A stretch of 5,240 bases of DNA from Cyanobacteria bacterium M_surface_7_m2_037 (GTDB taxonomy: Bacteria > Cyanobacteriota > Cyanobacteriia > PCC-6307 > Cyanobiaceae), in contig VGPP01000118.1 in the NCBI GenBank assembly GCA_016882585.1, forward strand, positions 1 to 5,240, given 5' to 3'. This document shows positions 1 to 5,240 of the stretch, one piece after another. How positions within the stretch are numbered: position 1 is the first letter of the stretch; each line of letters opens with the position of its first letter. The notes under the pieces were generated by a model, which saw nothing but the letters and a program-made list of their open reading frames with translations, did not search any database and was not told where the DNA came from. Both the position numbers and the translations under genes were made by a program.

Positions 1-1214
1 TCCCCGGTGAGCAGGACCCGAGCCGTGCCGCCAAGGTGCTCGGCACCACCGCTCTGCTCGAATTCCGGGCTCAAAAACCCGGCACCGAGCAGGAAATGAG
101 CGGTTTGCTCAAGCTCAAGCGCCAGGCTGTGGCGGTGCTCACTCAGAGCCGCGCCCAGCAGGCTGCCGGCGAGCAGCCAGCGGAGATCAAAACCGAAGAG
201 CTGGCCAAGGCGCTCGATCAGCTGGGGGTGAAGGTGCCGCCCGGCAGCAGCGAAACCGATCAGCTCGAGCTGCTGCTGGCTGAGGTGAACCAGCGCATCG
301 TGGCCCTCTACGAACCGGCCCAACTCACCGGGAAAGACCTCACCAGTGCCGGTCGGCAGCAGCAGCAAACCGGCAGCGGCTGGGATGTCACCCTCGGCTT
401 CAACGCCGATGGTGGCCGCAAGTTCGCCGAACTCACCCAGGGCATTGCCGGCACGGGCCGTTTGCTGGGCATCGTGCTCGACGGCCGCTCGATCAGCGAG
501 GCCAGTGTTGGCCCTGAGTTCAAGCCGGCCGGCATCACCGGCGGTGCCGCCAGCATCACCGGCAACTTCAGCGCTGAAGAGGCCCGCGATCTCGAAGTGC
601 AGCTGCGCGGGGGTTCGCTGCCCCTGCCGGTGAAGGTGATCGAGCAACGCACCATCGGCGCCACCCTCGGTGCCGAAAACGTGCAGCGCAGCCTCGCTGC
701 CGGCCTGTTTGGTCTGGCGCTGGTGGCGGTGTTCATGGTGGTGATGTATCGCCTGCCGGGCTTTGTGGCCGTGGTGGCCCTGGCCCTCTATGCCCTGTTC
801 AACCTGGCGCTGTACGCGCTGATCCCGGTCACCCTCACCCTGCCCGGCATCGCCGGCTTCATCCTGTCGATCGGCATCGCGGTGGATGCCAACGTGCTGA
901 TCTTTGAGCGGGTGAAAGAGGAGCTGCGCCGCGGCAACACCTTGATCCGCTCGATTGATACCGGCTTCTCGCTGGCCTTCGCCTCGATCCTCGATGGTCA
1001 TGTCACCGGCTTGATCAGCTGTGCGGCGCTGTTTGCCCTTGGCACCGGCCTGGTGAAAGGTTTCGCGCTCACCCTGGCGATCGGCCTGCTGCTGAGCCTG
1101 TTCACGGCGCTCAGCTGCACCCGCACCCTGCTGCGCCTGCTGATGGGTTACCCCGGCCTGCGCCGCCCCAGCTTCTTCCTGCCCGCCGCTCAGCTTCCCG
1201 GGAGCGCCTCCTGA
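1..1214 (+). CDS. secD: Protein translocase subunit SecD (C-terminal part, 5' end cut by window)
   Basis: SecD pairs with SecF in the membrane and uses the proton gradient to help SecYEG/SecA complete protein export. The first full codon is at base 3, and 403 residues are present before TGA 1212-1214; roughly the first 90-100 residues are probably missing. Positions below use the fragment's own numbering. Residues 12-22 (VLGTTALLEFR) match the first extracytoplasmic strand region. Residues 23-105 are a long Gln/Leu/Ala-rich insertion. LTGKDL follows at 108-113. ITGNFSAEEA (185-194) and LRGGSLPLPV (201-210) are the typical end of the P1 domain. Membrane segments follow from about 230, with VDANVLIFERVKEE (294-307) holding the conserved Asp295 of the proton path, and SILDGHVTGL (328-337) where many bacteria have a DAN-type motif. 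The C-terminus is short and basic. The reading frame overlaps secF by one base. The identification is very secure. Confidence 0.97.
   Translation, partial: PGEQDPSRAAKVLGTTALLEFRAQKPGTEQEMSGLLKLKRQAVAVLTQSRAQQAAGEQPAEIKTEELAKALDQLGVKVPPGSSETDQLELLLAEVNQRIVALYEPAQLTGKDLTSAGRQQQQTGSGWDVTLGFNADGGRKFAELTQGIAGTGRLLGIVLDGRSISEASVGPEFKPAGITGGAASITGNFSAEEARDLEVQLRGGSLPLPVKVIEQRTIGATLGAENVQRSLAAGLFGLALVAVFMVVMYRLPGFVAVVALALYALFNLALYALIPVTLTLPGIAGFILSIGIAVDANVLIFERVKEELRRGNTLIRSIDTGFSLAFASILDGHVTGLISCAALFALGTGLVKGFALTLAIGLLLSLFTALSCTRTLLRLLMGYPGLRRPSFFLPAAQLPGSAS
1200..1204 (+). promoter_or_regulatory. Ribosome binding site of secF inside the end of secD
   Basis: GGGAG lies within the last codons of secD, nine bases before the ATG at 1214. 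It supports the TGATG-overlapping start for secF over the internal ATG at 1256. The one-base stop/start overlap also suggests reinitiation by ribosomes finishing secD. Confidence 0.55.
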
Positions 1215-2206
1215 TGACGGCCAGTACCCCTTCTTCCCCGATCGGCGCATCCGCTATGGCAGAGCCTCGTTTCCGCATTACCCGCATTCGCCGCCAGGGT
1301 TGGCTGGCATCGGGGCTGGCTGTTCTGCTCAGCCTGGTGGGCATGGCCCTGTGCTGGAGCAATCCCCGCATCGGTGCTCCCTTGCGGCCCGGCCTTGATT
1401 TCACCGGCGGCACGCAGCTGCAGATCGAGCGCAGCTGCAGCGGCTCTGCTTGCGCCAGCCTCACGGTGGGCGCGGTGCAGCAGCGCCTCGCGGCGATCAT
1501 GCTGCCGGCCGTGGCCGGAGCGGAGGCGCCGCGGCTCAGCAATGCCGGGGTGCAGGTGCTCGATGGTGGTCGCTCCCTGGAGCTTCGCCTCCCTGACCTG
1601 GAGCCGGAGCAAACCCAGGCCCTGCTCAGCGAGCTCACCCCCTTGATCGGAGCGGTGAACCCCGAGCAGCTCTCGGTGAACACGATCGGTCCTTCACTCG
1701 GCAGCCAGTTGCTGCGCAGCAGCGCGGTGTCGCTGCTGGTGAGCTTTGCCTTGATCGCGGCCTACATCAGCTTCCGCTACGACGGCATCTATGCAGGGCT
1801 GGCTCTGCTTTGCCTCGCCCACGATGTGTTGATCACCTGTGGGGTGTTTGCCTGGCTCGGTCTGCTGCGCGGTGTGGAGGTGGATTCGCTGTTTGCTGTG
1901 GCCTTGATCACGGTGGCCGGCTACTCGGTGAACGACACCGTGGTGGTGTTCGACCGCATCCGTGAGCAACGGCGTGAGATGAAAGACGTCACCCTGAATG
2001 ACCAGGTGGATCTGGCTGTGGATGCCACCCTCACCCGCTCGCTTTACACCTCCCTCACCACCCTGCTGCCGTTGATTGCGCTGCTGTTGTTTGGTGGCGG
2101 CAGCCTGTTCTGGTTTGCCGTGGCCCTCACCGTGGGCATTGGTGTGGGCAGTTGGTCGAGCATCGGCATCGCTCCCACCCTCTTGCCGCTGCTGGCGCGG
2201 CGATGA
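1214..2206 (+). CDS. secF: Protein translocase subunit SecF
   Basis: SecF is the partner of SecD in the accessory export complex. The protein has 330 residues, close to the usual SecF size. The first membrane segment is about residues 31-48, followed by the family signature LRPGLDFTGGTQLQIE (57-72). The extracytoplasmic domain runs to about 155, then NTIGPSLGSQLLRSSA (156-171) leads into five membrane segments. Conserved AHD (202-204) and GYSVNDTVVVFDRIRE (236-251) are the classic SecF motifs, and LTRSLYTSLTTLLPL and the GGGSLFWF...SSIGIAPTLLP region complete the C-terminal half. The ATG at 1214 is chosen because it overlaps the secD stop (TGATG) and has GGGAG upstream; Met15 (1256, MAEPRFRI) is a plausible alternative because residues 2-14 are low-complexity Ser/Pro/Ala. 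Cys75 and Cys80 just after the GGT motif are unusual compared with enterobacterial SecF. The 3' end overlaps the next small gene by ATGA. Confidence 0.97.
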   Translation: MTASTPSSPIGASAMAEPRFRITRIRRQGWLASGLAVLLSLVGMALCWSNPRIGAPLRPGLDFTGGTQLQIERSCSGSACASLTVGAVQQRLAAIMLPAVAGAEAPRLSNAGVQVLDGGRSLELRLPDLEPEQTQALLSELTPLIGAVNPEQLSVNTIGPSLGSQLLRSSAVSLLVSFALIAAYISFRYDGIYAGLALLCLAHDVLITCGVFAWLGLLRGVEVDSLFAVALITVAGYSVNDTVVVFDRIREQRREMKDVTLNDQVDLAVDATLTRSLYTSLTTLLPLIALLLFGGGSLFWFAVALTVGIGVGSWSSIGIAPTLLPLLARR

Positions 2207-2409
2207 AGGATGCAGGGCGCTCAGCTCGCCAGCGGCTGCCGTTGATTCCACTGCTGCTGGCGTTGCTAGCCCTGTTGGATCTGCGCACAGAGCTGCAACT
2301 GCTGCTCGATCACTTCACCCTCGCCAGCCTGGTGGAAATACCTCGCCATCACTCCTTGGCGATTGCCGTGCTGCTCTGCACGCCATGGCTGCTGCAACGG
2401 TCGCGCTGA
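2203..2409 (+). CDS. Small two-helix membrane protein of unknown function, coupled to secF
   Basis: This is a 68-residue protein starting at the ATG that overlaps the secF stop (ATGA, 2203-2206). A longer reading frame from GTG 2152 exists but would lie deep inside secF, so the ATGA start is preferred. A basic N-terminus (R6, R9, R11) precedes a hydrophobic stretch at about 12-25, then a charged linker with DLRTELQLLLDHFTLASL (26-43), then a second hydrophobic stretch at 51-64 and a basic tail (QRSR). This fits a helical hairpin with both ends in the cytoplasm by the positive-inside rule. I do not recognise a named family. The layout resembles short conserved hypothetical proteins of picocyanobacteria, but that impression was not checked. 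There is no strong ribosome binding site, so translation probably depends on coupling to secF. An accessory role for SecDF is inferred from position only. Confidence 0.75.
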   Translation: MKDAGRSARQRLPLIPLLLALLALLDLRTELQLLLDHFTLASLVEIPRHHSLAIAVLLCTPWLLQRSR

Positions 2410-2438
2410 ACAGCCTGTTGGGCTTCCTGCTGTTCGGC
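2405..2438. terminator. Possible bidirectional terminator hairpin between convergent units
   Basis: Bases 2405-2414 (GCTGAACAGC) can pair with 2429-2438 (GCTGTTCGGC), giving a 10-bp stem with one T-G wobble and a 14-base loop. It overlaps the stop codon of the small secF-linked gene and sits 6 bases past the stop of the convergent PerM gene. No T-run follows on either strand, so it is not a classical intrinsic terminator. Its location between two converging units is the best argument for a role in transcript ending or 3' protection. Confidence 0.35.
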
Positions 2439-2443
2439 AGCGT

Positions 2444-3445
2444 TCACTGCCAGCGATCCATGATCTGCTCAACCAGCACCCGCTGGGAGAGCACCTGAAG
2501 CACCACCACAAGCGGCAAGGCCAGCAGCACGCCTGGCAGCCCTAACAGGGCCCCCAGGCTGAGCTGGGCCATCAACGCCACGGTGGGCAGCAGATTCACG
2601 GTGCGGCTGAGCAGCAGCGGCGTGAGCAGGAAGGCTTCTGCGTTTTGCAACACCAGCCGCAGGATCAACACCTGCAGAGCCAGGGCGGGTGACACCAGTA
2701 ACGCCACAGCCAGAGGCAAGAGCGTGGCCACGGTGGGGCCGATGGTGGGCACAAAGGTGAGCAGACCGCACACCAGGCCGCTCAACAGGGCCAGCGGCAC
2801 CTTGAGGGCCGCCAGGCCAGCCCAGGTGAGCAGAAACACGGCGATGGCCGAGATCGTCATCCCCGCCAGCCAGCCCCCCAGGGCCTGGCGGCAGGCGCTG
2901 AGCAGTTCACCAGCCAATGGGCGGAAGTGGGCCGGGGTGGCCGCCAGCACCAGGCGCTGGTGGCTACGGGGGTCGAGTACCAGCAGCAGGGCCAGCAGCA
3001 CCATCAGCAGCAGCTGAATCGTGCCATTGGCGGCACCGCCCGCAAAACCAAGAAGCTGGCCGCCGAGGGGTTGCAGCTTGTCGAAGGTAGCCAGCTCAGC
3101 CACGCGGCCCTCCAGGCTCTCGAGCATGGCCACACCACCGAGCAGCTCACCAACGCGGTTGAGCAGCGCCGGCACCAACTGCGTGAACTGCTGCACCTGC
3201 TCGATCAACTCGGGCAGCAGCAGTTCACCCAGCTGCCAGCCCCCCAGCAGGAGCAGTGCCACCACCACCGCCAGGGCCTGAGGGCGGTTCATCGGTGTGA
3301 AGCGCCGCAGCCAGCTCACCGGCACATCCAGGGCCACGGCGAGCACCACGGCGCCAAACAGCACCAGCAGCACCCAGCGCAGCTCCCAGGCCAGCAGGCC
3401 CAGCACCACCAGGGCCAGCAAACCGATCAGGCCGCGCAGGGTCAT
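2444..3445 (-). CDS. AI-2E/PerM-family membrane transporter (second of tandem pair)
   Basis: This is a 333-residue, very Leu-rich membrane protein of the AI-2E transporter (PerM/YdiK/TqsA-type) family; members have been linked to export of autoinducer-2 or to ion/proton exchange, but the substrate here cannot be read from sequence. N-terminal hydrophobic segments lie at about 4-20, 24-45 and 56-77. A mostly soluble region at about 78-137 is typical of the family. Further segments lie at about 142-158, 195-214 and 216-252, with the signature TFVPTIGPTVATLLP (230-244). LQNAEAFLLTP (266-276), VNLLP (283-287) and GLPGVLLALPL (302-312) are the usual C-terminal motifs. The start ATG (3445-3443) overlaps the stop of the upstream paralogue by ATGA, and no good ribosome binding site is seen, so translational coupling is likely. 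Length is near the family norm (about 340-370). The family call is confident; the function is not known. Confidence 0.92.
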   Translation of the reverse strand: MTLRGLIGLLALVVLGLLAWELRWVLLVLFGAVVLAVALDVPVSWLRRFTPMNRPQALAVVVALLLLGGWQLGELLLPELIEQVQQFTQLVPALLNRVGELLGGVAMLESLEGRVAELATFDKLQPLGGQLLGFAGGAANGTIQLLLMVLLALLLVLDPRSHQRLVLAATPAHFRPLAGELLSACRQALGGWLAGMTISAIAVFLLTWAGLAALKVPLALLSGLVCGLLTFVPTIGPTVATLLPLAVALLVSPALALQVLILRLVLQNAEAFLLTPLLLSRTVNLLPTVALMAQLSLGALLGLPGVLLALPLVVVLQVLSQRVLVEQIMDRWQ

Positions 3446-4494
3446 GGTGTGCGCTGGTGCTGCCAGGGGTCGAGCACATCGTGGATCAAGACCTCACGAA
3501 TCACCACCTGCAGGCACACCGCCAGGGGAAGGGCCAGCAGCAGCCCCAGCGGCCCGAACAGCACGGTGAACACAAACTGAGCGGCGAGGGTGAGGCCCGG
3601 CAGCAGATTCACCTGGTGCTGCATCACCGAAGGGGTGATCACGTAGCTCTCGAGGTTTTGCACCAGCACGTAGAGCCCCAGCACCGCCAGTGCCTTCCAG
3701 GGCGACACCAACAGCGCCACCGACATCGGAAAGATCGTGCTCAAGGTGGGGCCCACATTGGGGATCACATTGAGCAGGCCTGCCAGCAGGGCATTGGCCA
3801 CCACGAGCTTCACCCCCAACAGCGATAGCCCAATGCCGGCCAGCAGGGCCACACACAGGGAGCTGATCAACACGCCCCCCATCCAGCTGCTGAGTGCCTC
3901 GCCGCATTGCAGCAACACCTCGCGCAGGCGCCGCCGATAGAACGATGGGGCAAGCAGCACCGCCACCTCCCGATAGGCGGTGGGGTGCACCGCGATCATC
4001 AGCGCCACCGCCAGCACAAACAGCAGCTGCAGCAGGCCACCCCCCAGGTTGCCGGCCAGATCGAGCAGGTTCTGCAACCCCTGCCCCAGGGCTTCATTGC
4101 TGGTGTTGCCGCTGCCCCAGCTCTGCTTGATCCAATCGAGGGCCTGCTGGCCGTAGAGCATGCGGCTGCTCACGTCCATCAGCTCCTGCAACAGCGCGGC
4201 GGCGCGATTCGCCGCCAGGGGCAGCTGCAGCAGCAGCTGTTGAAATTGCTCGAGGAACGGAGGCACCACGGCGGCCAGGGCTACAGCCACCACCACCAGG
4301 AGCCCCACCAGGCTGAGCAGCAGGGCCAGCGGGCGGCTGCAGCGCAGGCGCTCCTGCACCACACCCACGACCGTGCACAGGGCCATGGCCAGCACCACGG
4401 CCGCGAACAGTTGGATCACCACATGGCGCAGCGACCACAGCACCACGGCTGCAGCCGCTGTGGCGAGCAGACCCAGCCCCTGGCCGAATCTCAT
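3442..4494 (-). CDS. AI-2E/PerM-family membrane transporter (first of tandem pair)
   Basis: This is a 350-residue member of the same AI-2E/PerM family as the following gene. The frame is open further upstream to 4644, but that part runs through the end of psb28 and reads as low-complexity Pro/Ser/Thr, so the ATG at 4494, 10 bases after the psb28 stop, is chosen. A run of GGGG directly precedes the ATG and is too close to be a good ribosome binding site. Hydrophobic segments lie at about 6-20, 24-45 and 55-79, followed by a soluble region at about 80-150, then segments at about 153-169, 205-227 and 231-264. The family signature is LNVIPNVGPTLSTIFP (241-256). YVLVQNLESYVITP (275-288), VNLLPGLTLAAQ (295-306) and FGPLGLLLALPLAV (313-326) follow. 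The C-terminus ...VLDPWQ resembles ...IMDRWQ of the next gene, supporting common descent. The substrate is unknown. Confidence 0.92.
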   Translation of the reverse strand: MRFGQGLGLLATAAAAVVLWSLRHVVIQLFAAVVLAMALCTVVGVVQERLRCSRPLALLLSLVGLLVVVAVALAAVVPPFLEQFQQLLLQLPLAANRAAALLQELMDVSSRMLYGQQALDWIKQSWGSGNTSNEALGQGLQNLLDLAGNLGGGLLQLLFVLAVALMIAVHPTAYREVAVLLAPSFYRRRLREVLLQCGEALSSWMGGVLISSLCVALLAGIGLSLLGVKLVVANALLAGLLNVIPNVGPTLSTIFPMSVALLVSPWKALAVLGLYVLVQNLESYVITPSVMQHQVNLLPGLTLAAQFVFTVLFGPLGLLLALPLAVCLQVVIREVLIHDVLDPWQHQRTP

Positions 4495-4504
4495 CCCCGC
4501 AGGA

Positions 4505-4876
4505 TCACTCGGCGTCGGTGGCGCCTTCGCCAGCGTTGTTCTCCTTCTGGGAGAAGCCGAGGTCGTGGCTATCGGCGTAGCGCTGGGCAAAGCGCATGAA
4601 GCGCTCGAAATCTTCTGGGGTTTTCCAGGTGTAGGTGGCTTCAAGGGCAGCGGGCTTGCCGTTCACGAACTTGGCGTTCACTTCACGGGTGACCAGTTGG
4701 CCTTCCTCATCCACCATGTACATCCCACCGATATCGCCCATGGTTTCGGGGGAGAGGGCTTCCGGCTGATCAAACACGAAGATCGCCTGGCCTGTGCGCC
4801 CGTCGCGCGAGCGGGTCATGCGGATATCAGGAACAACCGGCTCGTCGACACCGCGGAAGAACTGAATGGCGGCCAT
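4505..4876 (-). CDS. psb28: Photosystem II reaction centre assembly factor Psb28
   Basis: Psb28 (Psb13/Ycf79) is a soluble protein on the cytoplasmic face of thylakoids that binds photosystem II assembly intermediates (the CP47-containing RC47 and PSII-I type complexes) and is absent from mature dimers. The 123-residue protein shows the family pattern from the first residue: MAAIQFFRGVDEPVVPDIR (1-19), TRSRDGRTGQAIFVF (21-35), IGGMYMVDEEGQLVTREVNA (49-68), KFVNGKPAALEATYTW (69-84) and FERFMRFAQRYADSHDLGF (90-108). The tail KENNAGEGATDAE (111-123) is acidic, extends slightly past the usual 110-115-residue core, and is probably disordered. The start is fixed by the match to the family N-terminus; GGGA at 4884-4887 lies 7 bases upstream and is a modest ribosome binding site. 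It follows mnmH by 25 bases and precedes the PerM pair by 10. It marks the host as a cyanobacterium or plastid relative. Confidence 0.97.
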   Translation of the reverse strand: MAAIQFFRGVDEPVVPDIRMTRSRDGRTGQAIFVFDQPEALSPETMGDIGGMYMVDEEGQLVTREVNAKFVNGKPAALEATYTWKTPEDFERFMRFAQRYADSHDLGFSQKENNAGEGATDAE

Positions 4877-4901
4877 CGATCGATCCCAGCAAACCCCGAT
4901 C

Positions 4902-5240
4902 CTAGGCAGCGTTCCGGCGCTGGGTCTTGATCACACCGCGGCTGATCAGGTGCTCGGCGGCGGCCTCGGCGCTCAAGCCAGCCAACTCCTCATGGCCCAG
5001 CAGGCGCTGCTGATCGGCGGTGCCATGGCGCGCCAATTCGTGGTCGTAGCAGCGGTCGTAGTAATCGAGCATCTGCCGGGCTGCTTCTCCCCACTGCTGC
5101 TGATCGATCGCCTCGAGTGCGGCAGCGGTGCGTTGCGGCCCGAGGCGGCGGGCAATGCGCTCGGTGGCCTCTCGCAGCGCCACCGGATCTTGAGCGCCGT
5201 ACACCGCCACTAGTTGCTCCAACCGCTCCTCCAGCGGCCT
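4902..5240 (-). CDS. mnmH: tRNA 2-selenouridine synthase MnmH/SelU (C-terminal part, 5' end cut by window)
   Basis: MnmH converts 2-thiouridine at the wobble position of certain tRNAs (Lys, Glu, Gln) into 2-selenouridine, through a geranylated intermediate and with selenophosphate from SelD. Only the last 112 residues are present, ending at TAG 4904-4902; the frame runs open off the right edge, so the TTG at 5222 is not a start. The call rests on the characteristic C-terminal pattern: RRLGPQRTAAALEAID (31-46 of the fragment), then QQWGEAARQMLDYYDRCYDHEL (48-69), where the YYDxxYD motif is typical of this family. The rhodanese domain with its catalytic Cys and the P-loop lie outside the window, so activity cannot be judged. 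The gene precedes psb28 on the same strand with a 25-base gap. The family assignment is from memory of the motif and is fairly secure. Confidence 0.88.
   Translation of the reverse strand, partial: RPLEERLEQLVAVYGAQDPVALREATERIARRLGPQRTAAALEAIDQQQWGEAARQMLDYYDRCYDHELARHGTADQQRLLGHEELAGLSAEAAAEHLISRGVIKTQRRNAA

Noticed and set aside
1694..2251. Minus-strand open frame (185 codons) opposite secF.
   Set aside because: It is Gln/His-rich low-complexity antisense to a clear SecF. The high GC content explains the lack of stops.
2980..3020. Repeated CAGCAGCAG and CCAGCAGCAGGGCCAGC-like strings through the minus-strand genes.
   Set aside because: These are runs of CTG (Leu) and GCC/GCT (Ala) codons in membrane helices read on the opposite strand. 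Unit length and spacing are irregular, so they are not a repeat array.
2927..3580. Long plus-strand open frame (217 codons) rich in Gln and His, opposite the PerM pair.
   Set aside because: It is a shadow of Leu codons (CTG read as CAG) on the other strand. The opposite frame has clear family motifs, and this one spans the junction of two real genes with no start signal.
3907..4599. Plus-strand open frame (230 codons), Gln/His-rich, opposite the first PerM gene and the end of psb28.
   Set aside because: It has the same antisense composition effect and no recognisable protein pattern, and it runs across two well-supported genes.
4495..4644. A 50-residue N-terminal extension of the first PerM protein, in frame into psb28.
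   Set aside because: It reads as Pro/Ser/Thr-rich noise, overlaps the conserved end of psb28, and the family normally starts near the first membrane segment, as the ATG at 4494 gives.
4899..4904. TAGGAT on the minus strand, 22 bases before the psb28 start, as a possible -10 box.
   Set aside because: It matches TATAAT at four of six bases, coincides with the mnmH stop, and no convincing -35 element is found at 16-18 bases. It is too weak to list as a promoter.

Overview
The window looks like a stretch of the core chromosome of a high-GC picocyanobacterium of the Synechococcus/Cyanobium type. The main evidence is a complete psb28 gene (photosystem II assembly factor), a SecD/SecF pair with cyanobacterial-style sequence, and very compact gene packing with strong G/C preference at third codon positions. 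No mobile element, RNA gene, CRISPR array or clear recent insertion is visible. The species cannot be named from this sequence alone.

Left half, plus strand (1-2409): the 3' part of secD (its 5' end lies outside the window), secF, and a 68-residue membrane protein of unknown function. The three reading frames overlap by one base (TGATG, secD/secF) and four bases (ATGA, secF/small gene), so they look like one translationally coupled unit. SecD and SecF form the membrane complex that uses the proton gradient to assist SecYEG export, in cyanobacteria at the plasma and/or thylakoid membrane. The small third gene is the least understood part of this unit.

Right half, minus strand (2444-5240): read in the direction of transcription, this holds the 3' end of mnmH/selU (tRNA 2-selenouridine synthase, cut by the window edge), psb28, and two tandem AI-2E/PerM-family membrane proteins that overlap by ATGA. 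Gaps are 25, 10 and -4 bases, so the four could share a transcript. The two PerM-family proteins resemble each other in layout and C-terminus and look like an old tandem duplication.

The two units converge on a 34-base gap (2410-2443). An imperfect inverted repeat there (2405-2438) could act as a shared, bidirectional transcription end. There is no gene-free stretch over 300 bases. Nothing in the window amounts to an obviously new system. The most useful leads are the small protein coupled to SecDF, the paired PerM proteins behind psb28, and the lineage-style changes in SecD.
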